Shown here piece after piece: positions 26,526-34,542 of a stretch of 64,000 bases of DNA. The stretch's first letter is position 1, and each line of letters begins with the position of its first letter. A program made the position numbers and the translations under genes. The notes below the pieces were generated by a model. The model was not told the DNA's origin and did no database searches. It saw nothing but the letters and a program-made list of their open reading frames with translations. This DNA comes from JBJXHN01 sp046233135 (GTDB lineage Bacteria; Pseudomonadota; Alphaproteobacteria; Rhodospirillales; Rhodospirillaceae), in assembly GCA_046233135.1 (NCBI GenBank), contig JBJXHN010000002.1, forward strand, positions 682,001 through 746,000. The letters are read 5' to 3'.

Positions 26526-27038
26526 ATGACGCGTTGGCTCAAGGCTTCGATCGCCCTGAACATCCTGCTTCTGGGCGCGATCGGCGGCTTCCTGGTGATT
26601 TTCGCCGGCAGCGGCTTTCACCTGCGCCCGCCGCCGCCTGCGCCGCCACGGGCGATCGTGCAGTTTTTCGAAGACCTGGCGGAACAGGGCTTCGAGGGGG
26701 ATGCCAAGGCCCGGATCCTGAAGGTGCTCGGCCATCACTCCGACGAGATGATGGCCGAGATGGACCGGCACGGGGCGGTCGGCAAGCTGGATTCTCCCGG
26801 CGAAGACAGGCTGACGGACATGTTCAAAGCCGGCGCTTTCGACGATGCCGCCTTGAAGGAATGGGTGGAGCTGCGCCAGACCCTGGATCGGGCGCGGCTG
26901 ACATTCATCATCGGCCTGTTCAAGGATCTGGCGGCCACCTTGTCCGACAGCGAGCGCGCCCACTTCGTGGATACGATGAAGGATCGTCTGGCCCATCCTC
27001 CCGGTCCCGGCTGTCCGCCGGCGACGCCGGCCAAATAG
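26526..27038 (+). CDS. Membrane-anchored periplasmic sensor protein (CnrX/CpxP-like)
   Basis: A 170-residue protein. Residues 5-25 are an N-terminal hydrophobic anchor (LKASIALNILLLGAIGGFLV); the rest is helical and periplasmic. LGHHSDEMMAEMDRHG is rich in His and Met, and ELRQTLDRARLTFIIGLFKD, then SDSERAHFVDTMKDRL resembles the helical hairpins of the CpxP/Spy and CnrX heavy-metal sensor group. In CnrYXH the sensor binds metal and releases an ECF sigma factor from its membrane anti-sigma; the gene trio here has the same composition. The ATG at 26526 is 56 bases after the anti-sigma-like gene. No efflux pump lies nearby. Confidence 0.65.
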   Translation: MTRWLKASIALNILLLGAIGGFLVIFAGSGFHLRPPPPAPPRAIVQFFEDLAEQGFEGDAKARILKVLGHHSDEMMAEMDRHGAVGKLDSPGEDRLTDMFKAGAFDDAALKEWVELRQTLDRARLTFIIGLFKDLAATLSDSERAHFVDTMKDRLAHPPGPGCPPATPAK

Positions 27039-27088
27039 CGGAACGCTTTCATCAGCTTGACCGCGGCCCCCCCCGGGAGGGGGCGGAC

Positions 27089-28834
27089 TCAGGCGAACAG
27101 AGCGGGGGTGCTGTCGGTGACCGCCGAGCCGCCGTCCTGCACCACGGCCTTCAGCGCCCGGGTTTCCGGTAGCATGTCCTGGCAATAGAAGGTCACGGCA
27201 GCCGACCACAGGTCCGCGTCCTCCTTGCGGGTGCCGCTGACCAGCAGCACGCCGGCCATGGCCAGGCCGAACAGGCGCAGATAGGGGGTGGCCACCGCCA
27301 GGGCGGACAAGGGCGCCGTGGCATGGGTTGCCAGCAGGCCTTCCGTAGCCTCCCGCAAGTCGGTCAGCGCCCGGCGGGCGGCGGCGACCAGGGCGGCCGG
27401 CGCGCTTTCCTCGGCGGCGGTCAGGGTGGTGTCGTAGCCGTCCAGCACCGCGCAAACCACGGCGCCGTCGCCCTGGGGCAGCTTGCGGGTCACCAGATCG
27501 ATGGCCTGGATGCCGTTGGTGCCCTCGTAGATCGGGGGGATGCGGGCATCGCGCAGGAACTGGGCGGCGCCGGTTTCCTCCACATAGCCCATGCCGCCAT
27601 GGACCTGGATGCCCAGCGAGGTGGCTTCAAAACCCAGATCGGTGGCGAACGCCTTGGCGACGGGGGTCAGCAGCCCGGCTTCGGCCTCCAGCCGGGCTTT
27701 TTCGGCGCCATCGGCCAGGGTCCCCTTGTCCAGGGTGGCGGCGCAGGCCAGGCAGATCGCCCGGCCGGCCAGCACCCGGGCCTTCATGGCCAGCAGATTG
27801 CGCCGCACGTCCGGATGATGGACGATGGTCGCCCCCTGGGTGCCGGTAAAAGGATCGCGTCCCTGAACCCGCTCCAGGGCGAAATCCCGGGCCTTCTGAT
27901 AGGCGCTTTCCGCCAGGGCCACACCCTGGATGGCGGTCCACAGGCGGGCGGCGTTCATCATGGTGAACATGCAGGCCAGTCCCCGGTTCTCCGCGCCGAC
28001 CAGCCAGCCCACCGCGCCCTCGTCCCGGCCGAACAGCATGGAACAGGTGGGGCTGGCGTGGATGCCCAGCTTGTGTTCCAGACCGACGCAGTGGACGTCG
28101 TTGCGCGCGCCGGGCGTGCCATCCGGGCTGGGGACCACCTTGGGCACCAGGAACAGCGAGATCCCGCGGGTCCCCGCCGGCGCGTCGGGCAGGCGGGCGA
28201 GCACCAGATGGATGATGTTCTCCGTCAGGTCGTGGTCACCGAAGCTGATGAAGATCTTCTCGCCGCTCAGCCGGTAGGTGCCGTCGCCGGCGGGAACGGC
28301 ACGGCAGCGCAGGGCGCCCAGATCGGACCCGGCCTGGGGCTCGGTCAGGGCCATGGTCGCCATCCATTCGCCGCTGACCATGCGGCCGAGGTATTGGTCC
28401 TTCAGGGCGTCGGACGCATGGCGTTCCATCAGGTCGATGGCGCCGAGCGTCAGGGTCGGCCCCATGCCCAGCGCCATGCAGGCACTGTCCCACAGTTCGA
28501 AGGTGGCCAGGGCGACGGCGGTGGGAAAGCCCATGCCGCCGTATTCTTCGGGGGCGGCGATGCCGTTCCAGCCCAGCGCGATCCACTGGGCATAGGCCTC
28601 GCGGAAGCCGGCGGGCAGGGTGACGGCGCCATTGGCCAGGACCGCGCCGGTGCGATCCCCGGCGGCGTTCAGCGGTTCCAGGGCGGTGGCGGCGAACTTG
28701 CCGGCTTCGTCCAGAATGCTTTCGGCCGCGTCCCACTCCAGGCCGCCGAACCGGCCGTCTTTCAGCAGGGCGGGAAAGGCCAGGCAGCGGTCCAGGGTGC
28801 GCAGGATCTCGGCGATGGGGGCCTTGTAGGTCAT
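27089..28834 (-). CDS. Acyl-CoA dehydrogenase (long, DmdC/FadE-like)
   Basis: A 581-residue FAD enzyme, longer than typical 380-residue acyl-CoA dehydrogenases because of an extra C-terminal helical domain, as in the DmdC group. MALTEPQAGSDLGALRCRAV is the flavin/substrate signature, GIQVHGGMGYVEETGAAQFL, then RDARIPPIYEGTNGIQAIDL the second signature with the candidate catalytic Glu of YEGTN. It would introduce a 2,3-double bond in a CoA thioester. Its ATG overlaps the TGA of the thioesterase gene, at the end of the aryl-acid operon. It could saturate/unsaturate phenylpropanoyl-CoA in the proposed side-chain shortening. Confidence 0.9.
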   Translation of the reverse strand: MTYKAPIAEILRTLDRCLAFPALLKDGRFGGLEWDAAESILDEAGKFAATALEPLNAAGDRTGAVLANGAVTLPAGFREAYAQWIALGWNGIAAPEEYGGMGFPTAVALATFELWDSACMALGMGPTLTLGAIDLMERHASDALKDQYLGRMVSGEWMATMALTEPQAGSDLGALRCRAVPAGDGTYRLSGEKIFISFGDHDLTENIIHLVLARLPDAPAGTRGISLFLVPKVVPSPDGTPGARNDVHCVGLEHKLGIHASPTCSMLFGRDEGAVGWLVGAENRGLACMFTMMNAARLWTAIQGVALAESAYQKARDFALERVQGRDPFTGTQGATIVHHPDVRRNLLAMKARVLAGRAICLACAATLDKGTLADGAEKARLEAEAGLLTPVAKAFATDLGFEATSLGIQVHGGMGYVEETGAAQFLRDARIPPIYEGTNGIQAIDLVTRKLPQGDGAVVCAVLDGYDTTLTAAEESAPAALVAAARRALTDLREATEGLLATHATAPLSALAVATPYLRLFGLAMAGVLLVSGTRKEDADLWSAAVTFYCQDMLPETRALKAVVQDGGSAVTDSTPALFA

Positions 28835-29304
28835 GGCGTGCTCCAGGCTGGAATCTGGGGGGCGGGTGGCAGGGTGCGGACGGCGTCGACGGACAGCAGG
28901 AGCTTCACGTCCTCAGGCACGGGCACGGCCACCAGCCGGTCCGGATCGTCGGCATCGGACCAGCCCCAGACCCGCACTTCCTGGCCGACGGCGGTCACCC
29001 GCTCACCGATGCGGAAGTCGTGGGAGACGGTGAAGGACTTGCCGCCGAAGCGGCTGATCCGGCTGCGCAGCTCCAGCACATCCCAGAAGCGGGCGGGGCT
29101 TTTGAATTCCGCACCGCTGGACACCAGCGGACAGCCCCGGAAACCGCTGTTGCCGGTCAGGGCGCCAAGGTAATCGAAGCCGGCGACGGACAGCAGGTGG
29201 TGGGTTCCCTGATCCATCCAGATGTAATAGTGGGGATTGAACAGGATGCGGGCGGGGTCGCACTGGCCCCATTCGACACGGACGGACTGACGCAGTTCCA
29301 GCAT
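28831..29304 (-). CDS. Acyl-CoA thioesterase, 4-hydroxybenzoyl-CoA thioesterase type
   Basis: A 157-residue hotdog-fold protein. The N-terminal motif VEWGQCDPARILFNPHYYIW, then MDQ contains the Asp and surrounding residues of the Pseudomonas-type 4-hydroxybenzoyl-CoA thioesterase active site. SGAEFKSPARFWDVLELRS is the second conserved strand region. It hydrolyses acyl- or aroyl-CoA esters to free acid. It lies one base after the thiolase stop and overlaps the acyl-CoA dehydrogenase start, so it belongs to the pathway. A role in releasing free hydroxybenzoate from its CoA ester would link this operon to the gentisate operon downstream. Confidence 0.85.
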   Translation of the reverse strand: MLELRQSVRVEWGQCDPARILFNPHYYIWMDQGTHHLLSVAGFDYLGALTGNSGFRGCPLVSSGAEFKSPARFWDVLELRSRISRFGGKSFTVSHDFRIGERVTAVGQEVRVWGWSDADDPDRLVAVPVPEDVKLLLSVDAVRTLPPAPQIPAWSTP

Positions 29305-29305
29305 G

Positions 29306-30541
29306 TTACGGGGCCTCCAGCAGCAGGGCGATGCCCTGCCCCCCGCCGGCGCAGGCAGAGGAGATGCCGTACTGGCTGCCCGAGCGCTTCATCTCCCGGG
29401 CCAGGGACAGGGTGGCACGCACGCCCGTCGCCCCCAGGGGATGGCCGAAGGCGATGGCACCGCCGTTGACGTTCAGGCGGTCCGGATCCAGCCCCAGCTC
29501 CCGCTCGACGGCAAGGATCTGGGCGCCGAAGGCCTCGTTGATTTCGAAGCGGCCGATGGCGTCCAGCGGCAGGCCGCAGGCGTCGAGCAGGGCACGGATG
29601 GCCGGGGCCGGCCCGATGCCCATGATGCGCGGCGGCACGCCGACGCTGACCCCGGCCCGCACCCGGGCCAGGGGTTTCAGGCCATGGGCACGCACATGGT
29701 CGCCCGAGGCCACCACCACGCCCGCCGCCCCGTCGACGATGGCCGAACTGTTGCCGCCGGTCTGCACGCCGCCGAAGGCCGGCTTCAGTTTGGCCAGGGT
29801 CTCGGCGGTGGTGGGGCGGATGTGGCTGTCGGCCTCCAGGATGGTGGTGCCGCGCGGCAGGCGGATGCCGCGGTCCGCGAAACCGTCGGCGAGGAAGATC
29901 TCGCTGGCCACCGGCAGGATTTCCTCGGCCAGGATGCCCGCGCTTTGCGCCGCCAGGGCGCGATCGAAGCTGCGCAGGGCGACGGCGTCCACCTGCTCCC
30001 GGGTCAGGCCGTAGTCAATGGCCAGATTCTCCGCCGTTTCCCCCATGGAGGCCTTGGGCGCGGTGTCCTTGGTGGCTTCCCACAGGAAGTCGCGGAAGTC
30101 CACCTGCCCCATCCTGAAGCCGGTGCGGTGGGTATAGGCGGCGACGGGGTTGCGGCTCATGGATTCCGTGCCGACGCACAGCGCGGTGCGGGCCTTGCCC
30201 AGGGTGATGGCGTCACCGGCCTGGACAATGGTTTCGAAGCCGGTGCCGCACAGCCGGTGCACCAGCAGGGCCGGCCGCTCCTGGGGCACGCCGGCGTACA
30301 GGCCGATGTGGCGGGGCAGGAAGAAGGCGTCGAAGCTGGCCTGGGCGCAGCAGCCGCCGACGGTGGTGTCGATCTCGCCGGCCGGCACGCCGCTGCGTTC
30401 CAGCGCCCCCCGGGCGACCTTGATGCCCAGGTCGGTCGGCGAGACGTCGGCAAGCGCGCCCCCGTAATCGATGAAGGGGGTGCGGACCCCGTCGACGAGC
30501 CAAACGTCCGAATAGCGGCTGAGATAGGCGGGTTGGGTCAT
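29306..30541 (-). CDS. Thiolase family protein (acetyl-CoA acyltransferase)
   Basis: A 411-residue thiolase. The acyl-accepting Cys is in LLVHRLCGTGFETIVQAGDA; the C-terminal catalytic signatures are VNGGAIAFGHPLGATGVR (His) and GISSACAGGGQGIALLLE (second Cys); FEINEAFGAQ is also conserved. This set indicates a degradative thiolase that cleaves 3-ketoacyl-CoA with CoA to acetyl-CoA and a shortened acyl-CoA. The ATG at 30541 is preferred to a TTG 33 bases earlier. Situated between livF and the thioesterase in the aryl-acid operon. Confidence 0.93.
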   Translation of the reverse strand: MTQPAYLSRYSDVWLVDGVRTPFIDYGGALADVSPTDLGIKVARGALERSGVPAGEIDTTVGGCCAQASFDAFFLPRHIGLYAGVPQERPALLVHRLCGTGFETIVQAGDAITLGKARTALCVGTESMSRNPVAAYTHRTGFRMGQVDFRDFLWEATKDTAPKASMGETAENLAIDYGLTREQVDAVALRSFDRALAAQSAGILAEEILPVASEIFLADGFADRGIRLPRGTTILEADSHIRPTTAETLAKLKPAFGGVQTGGNSSAIVDGAAGVVVASGDHVRAHGLKPLARVRAGVSVGVPPRIMGIGPAPAIRALLDACGLPLDAIGRFEINEAFGAQILAVERELGLDPDRLNVNGGAIAFGHPLGATGVRATLSLAREMKRSGSQYGISSACAGGGQGIALLLEAP

Positions 30542-30570
30542 GGTTGGATGTTCCGCTTCAGGTCTTCGGG

Positions 30571-31410
30571 TCAAAGGGAGACGGCGCGGGAAGACGATGC
30601 GGCCCGGGGCGTCTCGCTGGGGGGCGTCTCGCCGGGGGCGGGGGGCGCATGCGGGGCCGGGGCGGCGTCTTCTGCCGGATCAGATTTTTCTCCGCCGCTC
30701 AGGCCGAGATAGCTTTCGATCACCCGGGGATCCCGGGCCAGATCGGCGGCGGGACCCTGCAAGGTGACGGTGCCGGTTTCCATTACGTAAGCGTCGTCGG
30801 CGGTGCGCAGGGCACCCCGGGCGTTCTGTTCGATCAGCAGGATCGACACCCCGGTTTCGCGCAGGCGGCCGATCAACCCGAAGATTTCCTGCACGATGCG
30901 CGGGGCGAGCCCCAGGCTGGGTTCGTCGAGCATCAGCAGCTTGGGGCGCGCCATCAGCGCCCGGCCCATGGCCAGCATCTGCCGTTCCCCGCCCGACAGG
31001 GTGCCGGCGGCCTGATCCCGGCGTTCCAGCAGCCGGGGGAACAGGTCGTAGACCTGTTCCAGACTGCTCTTCACCTCGCGCCGGCCCCGGCGGTAGGCGC
31101 CGAGTTCCAGGTTATCGGCCACCGACATGGTGACGAACAGCTCGCGCTTTTCCGGCACCAGGCACAGGCCGTCGGCGACCCGGGCTTCCACCGGCACCCG
31201 GGCGAGGTCGCGGCCTTCGAAGGCCACGGAGCCGCCGGCGAGCGGCAGGATGCCCATCAGGGCGGACAGCAGGGTGGTCTTGCCCGCGCCGTTGGCGCCG
31301 ATGACGGTGACGATCCGCCCCGGGGCGATGGACAGCGAGACATTCCGCACCGCGTCGATCTTACCGTAGGAGACGGCGACGTCGCGGGCGTCGAGCAGGG
31401 GCTGGCTCAT
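30571..31410 (-). CDS. livF: Branched-chain/aromatic acid ABC transporter ATPase LivF-type
   Basis: A 279-residue ATPase of the HAAT (Liv) family. Walker A is GANGAGKTTLL, the ABC signature LSGGERQMLAMGRAL, Walker B KLLMLDEPS, with GLAPRIVQEIFGLI typical of LivF. The last 40 residues (Pro/Ala/Ser-rich) are an extra tail not needed for the fold. The ATG overlaps the TGA of the livM-livG fusion gene. Liv-type transporters import amino acids but also aromatic acids (for example CouPSTU of Rhodopseudomonas palustris), which fits the surrounding genes. Confidence 0.93.
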   Translation of the reverse strand: MSQPLLDARDVAVSYGKIDAVRNVSLSIAPGRIVTVIGANGAGKTTLLSALMGILPLAGGSVAFEGRDLARVPVEARVADGLCLVPEKRELFVTMSVADNLELGAYRRGRREVKSSLEQVYDLFPRLLERRDQAAGTLSGGERQMLAMGRALMARPKLLMLDEPSLGLAPRIVQEIFGLIGRLRETGVSILLIEQNARGALRTADDAYVMETGTVTLQGPAADLARDPRVIESYLGLSGGEKSDPAEDAAPAPHAPPAPGETPPSETPRAASSSRAVSL

Positions 31411-33404
31411 TCCTCCACACCTCCCAGATAGGCTTCCAGGACACGGGGATCGGTGCGGATCACTTCGGGCGTGCCCTCGGCGATCTTCGATCCGAAGTCC
31501 ATGACCACCAGGCGGTCCACCTGGTTCATGACGAAGTCCATGTCGTGTTCGACCAGCAGCACGCTCATGCCCTCGGCGCGCAGGTCGTTCAGCAGGGCGG
31601 CGAGGGCGCGTTTTTCGCCGTGGCGCAGGCCGGCGGCGGGCTCGTCGAGCAGCAGCAGGGCAGGGTCCAGGCACAGCGCGCGGGCGATTTCCACCACCCG
31701 GCTCTGGCCCAGGGGCAGGGTGCCGGCCTTGTCGTGGGCATAGGCCGACAGGCCGCAGCGGTCGAGCTGGTAGAGCGCTTCGGCACGGATGCGCCGTTCC
31801 TCGGACCGGTCACGGCGCAGGATCGCCCGGGCCAGACCGGCGGAGCCGCGCAGGTGGGCGCCCAGCATGACGTTTTCCAGCACCGACATCTCGCCCAGCA
31901 GCTTCACGTGCTGGAAGCTGCGGGCCATGCCCAAGCGGGCCACGGCGGCCGAGGGCAGGCCGGTGATGTTCCGGCCGGCGAAGCCGACCTTGCCGGAGGT
32001 CGGTGACAGCACGCCGCTGATCAGGTTGAAGGTGGTGCTTTTGCCCGCGCCGTTGGGGCCGATCAGGGCGACGATCTCGCCGGCGGTCAGGGAGAAGGTG
32101 ACGTCGCGCACCGCCATCAGGCCGCCGAAGCTCTTTTGCAGGCCGTCCACGGTCAGCAGCGGACTGCCCGGGGCCGGCCGGTCGCGCCGCGGCAGGGCAT
32201 CGGGGCCGGCTGGCGGTGCGGAGCGGGTCTGGGCGGAGCGGGTCTGGGCGGGGCGGGTCTGGGGGGAGGCAGAGGCCGCGGAAGAAGAAGGGGCCGCTTC
32301 CGCACTGGGAGATTCCGAAAGCGGCCCAAGGTGGTCCGGCGCCCTTGGAGAGGTTCTCACCGCCGGACTGGACACCCATCCCATCATCTGCCGGCGCAGG
32401 GGAGCGGCGAGCAGGCCCCAAAGGCCCTGGCGCGCGAACTGCAGCAGCAGGATGAGGATCATGCCGAAAATGATGGTTTCGTAGTTGCCCGAATGGCCGA
32501 ACAGGGCGGGCAGCAGGGTTTGCAGATTGTCCTTCAGCAGCACCACCGCCGCCGAGCCCACCACGGCGCCCCACACATGGCCGACACCGCCGATCACCGC
32601 CATCAGCAGGTAGTCGATGCCGGCGTTGATGCCGAAGGGCGTGGGGTTCACCGCGCGCTGCACATGGGCGAAGGCCCAGCCGGCGACGGCGGCGAGGAAG
32701 GCGGCGTAGACGAAGATCACCAGCTTGGCCCGGCGGGTGTCGACGCCGAAGGATTCCGCCGCGGTGATGCCGCCGCGCAGGGCACGCAGGGCGCGGCCGG
32801 TGCGGCTGTCCAGCAGGTTCAGGGTGGCCACGGCGGCCAGCACCACCAGCCCCCAGATGACGAAATAGACCGTGCGGTCGTCATAGAAGGCCCAGTCGCC
32901 GATGGACAGGGGCGGCACGGTGGGAATGCCGTCGTGGCGGCCGAGGAACTCCAGATTGCCGAACAGGTAGAACAGGCTGATGCCCCAGGCCAGGGTGCCC
33001 AGCGGCAGGTAATGGCCGGACAGCCGGACGGTCATCAGCCCCAGCACCACGGCGGCCAGACAGGCCAGGGCGACGGCCACCGGCAGGGTCAGCCAGGGCG
33101 AGACCCCCAGCGCGGTGGTCATCAGCGCCGTGGTATAGGCGCCGAAGCCGCAGAAGGCCGCCTGACCGAACGAGGTCATGCCGCCGACCCCGGTCAGCAG
33201 CACCAGGCCGATCACCACCAGCGACGCCAGACCGATGGTGTTGAGCAGGGTGATCCAGTAGTCCGGCGTCAGCGGCAGCAGGGGCGGCACCATGCCCAGC
33301 AGGATCAGCACGGCGGGCAGCCATTTGCGGAAAGCGGCTTCTCCGGAGGCGGGAGCGGGAGCGGGGCCGGGAGACGGGGGTATGTGGGAACCGGGGGTGG
33401 TCAC
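31407..33404 (-). CDS. Fused ABC transporter permease-ATPase (LivM-LivG)
   Basis: A 665-residue protein. Residues 28-345 are a LivM permease with about nine hydrophobic segments and the GVGGMTSFGQAAFCGFGAYT signature. Residues 345-415 are a Pro/Ser/Ala-rich linker carrying the five-residue repeat AQTRS. Residues 418-660 are the LivG ATPase: Walker A GPNGAGKSTTFNLISG, signature LPLGQSRVVEIARAL (a degenerate LSGGQ), Walker B ALLLLDEPAAGL, and EHDMDFVMNQVDRLVVMDFG. The GTG start at 33404 has GAGGAGGAA upstream. Such LivM-LivG fusions are known but not the common arrangement. Confidence 0.92.
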   Translation of the reverse strand: MTTPGSHIPPSPGPAPAPASGEAAFRKWLPAVLILLGMVPPLLPLTPDYWITLLNTIGLASLVVIGLVLLTGVGGMTSFGQAAFCGFGAYTTALMTTALGVSPWLTLPVAVALACLAAVVLGLMTVRLSGHYLPLGTLAWGISLFYLFGNLEFLGRHDGIPTVPPLSIGDWAFYDDRTVYFVIWGLVVLAAVATLNLLDSRTGRALRALRGGITAAESFGVDTRRAKLVIFVYAAFLAAVAGWAFAHVQRAVNPTPFGINAGIDYLLMAVIGGVGHVWGAVVGSAAVVLLKDNLQTLLPALFGHSGNYETIIFGMILILLLQFARQGLWGLLAAPLRRQMMGWVSSPAVRTSPRAPDHLGPLSESPSAEAAPSSSAASASPQTRPAQTRSAQTRSAPPAGPDALPRRDRPAPGSPLLTVDGLQKSFGGLMAVRDVTFSLTAGEIVALIGPNGAGKSTTFNLISGVLSPTSGKVGFAGRNITGLPSAAVARLGMARSFQHVKLLGEMSVLENVMLGAHLRGSAGLARAILRRDRSEERRIRAEALYQLDRCGLSAYAHDKAGTLPLGQSRVVEIARALCLDPALLLLDEPAAGLRHGEKRALAALLNDLRAEGMSVLLVEHDMDFVMNQVDRLVVMDFGSKIAEGTPEVIRTDPRVLEAYLGGVEE
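32221..32265. repeat. 15-base tandem repeat in the LivM-LivG linker
   Basis: Three near-identical units of GAGCGGGTCTGGGCG at 32221-32235, 32236-32250 and 32251-32265. On the minus strand they encode repeats of AQTRS in the linker between permease and ATPase. Copy changes would alter linker length in frame. Confidence 0.8.
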
Positions 33405-33408
33405 GGGC

Positions 33409-34449
33409 TTATTCCTCCTCGTCGTCCACAGGGCCGGAGCGCAGGCTCTGCCACAGCAGCACCGGGATGATGGTGGTGAAGACGATGACTTCCTTGAAGG
33501 TGCTGGCTTCGAACGATGCGAAGGCCTCCACCAGACCCACCAGCAGGGCGGCGCCGGCGGCGACGGGGTAGCTGATCAGCCCGCCCATGATCGCCGCGAC
33601 CAGACCCTTCAGGCCGATCAGGAAGCCGGAATCGTGAAAGATCGTGGTGATCGGCGCGATCAGCACCCCGGACACCGCCCCCAGCCCGGCCGCTAGGACA
33701 AAGGCGATCAGGCCGGAGCGTTCGGTGGGGATGCCCACCAGCCGCGCCCCAAGGCGATTGACCGAGGTGGCCCGCAGTGCCTTGCCGGCCAGGGTGTGGC
33801 CGAAGGCGTACCACAGGCCGGCGATCAGCGCGGCGGCGACAGCGATCACCCACAGGCTCTGGCCGCCGATGGTCAGCACGCCCAGGCTCAGGCTGCCGGT
33901 GGTAAAGGGCTGGGCGCGGTAGCCCTCGGCGCCGAAGAAGACCAGCCCCAGGCCGATCAGCGCCAGATGCACCCCCACGGCGGTGATCAGCAGGGTCAGC
34001 ACCGAGGCCTCGGCCAGCGGCCGGAAAGCCAGCCGGTAGAGATAGGCCCCCAGCGGCGCCACCAGGGCGACGGCCAGGGGCACGTTGACCCAGGGGCCGG
34101 CGTCCAGCGGGGCGACCATGCGGGCGATGCCCAGCAGGGCCAGCGGCAGCACCAGATCGGTCAGGGCGCGGGTGGCCAGCACGGCCGGCCGCCGACCGTC
34201 GGCGGAGCGCGCCGCATCCATGGCGAAGGCCGCCGCCCCCAGGGCGAGGGCGAGATAGGCGGTTCCCGGCACGGTCCCGGCTTCCAGCCCGACCAGGGTC
34301 AGGGCGCCATAGGCGACGAACTCGCCCTGGGGGACGAAGATCACGCGGGTGACGGTGAAGACCAGCACCAGGGACAGCCCCAGCAGGGCATAGATGGCCC
34401 CGTTGGTGATGCCGTCCTGGGCGAGGAACAAGGCGATGGTCGTATCCAA
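33409..34449 (-). CDS. livH: ABC transporter permease LivH-type
   Basis: A 346-residue permease of the Liv family with eight or nine hydrophobic segments. DGITNGAIYALLGLSLVLVF, then TRVIFVPQGEFVAYGAL is the LivH N-terminal signature, GIPTERSGLIAFVLAAGLGA, then VSGVLIAP and LKGLVAAIMGGLISYPVAAG the core transport regions. I chose the TTG at 34449, with GGGAGACC about seven bases before it, over a GTG 60 bases upstream that adds an unrelated leader. It pairs with the LivM half of the fusion protein and ends four bases before it. Confidence 0.9.
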   Translation of the reverse strand: MDTTIALFLAQDGITNGAIYALLGLSLVLVFTVTRVIFVPQGEFVAYGALTLVGLEAGTVPGTAYLALALGAAAFAMDAARSADGRRPAVLATRALTDLVLPLALLGIARMVAPLDAGPWVNVPLAVALVAPLGAYLYRLAFRPLAEASVLTLLITAVGVHLALIGLGLVFFGAEGYRAQPFTTGSLSLGVLTIGGQSLWVIAVAAALIAGLWYAFGHTLAGKALRATSVNRLGARLVGIPTERSGLIAFVLAAGLGAVSGVLIAPITTIFHDSGFLIGLKGLVAAIMGGLISYPVAAGAALLVGLVEAFASFEASTFKEVIVFTTIIPVLLWQSLRSGPVDDEEE

Positions 34450-34542
34450 GGAAGGTCTCCCGAGAGCGGGCTGGGACCGGAAAGCACAGGAGGGTGGCCG
34501 GCCGGACACCCCGCTGGGGGGCGCCGGCGGCCGGACGCGGGA

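Noticed and set aside
27066..27084. GCCCCC/GGGGGC hairpin between the sensor and acyl-CoA dehydrogenase genes as a terminator
   Set aside because: The stem is short and homopolymeric with no T-tract on either strand, so it is not distinguishable from chance in GC-rich DNA.
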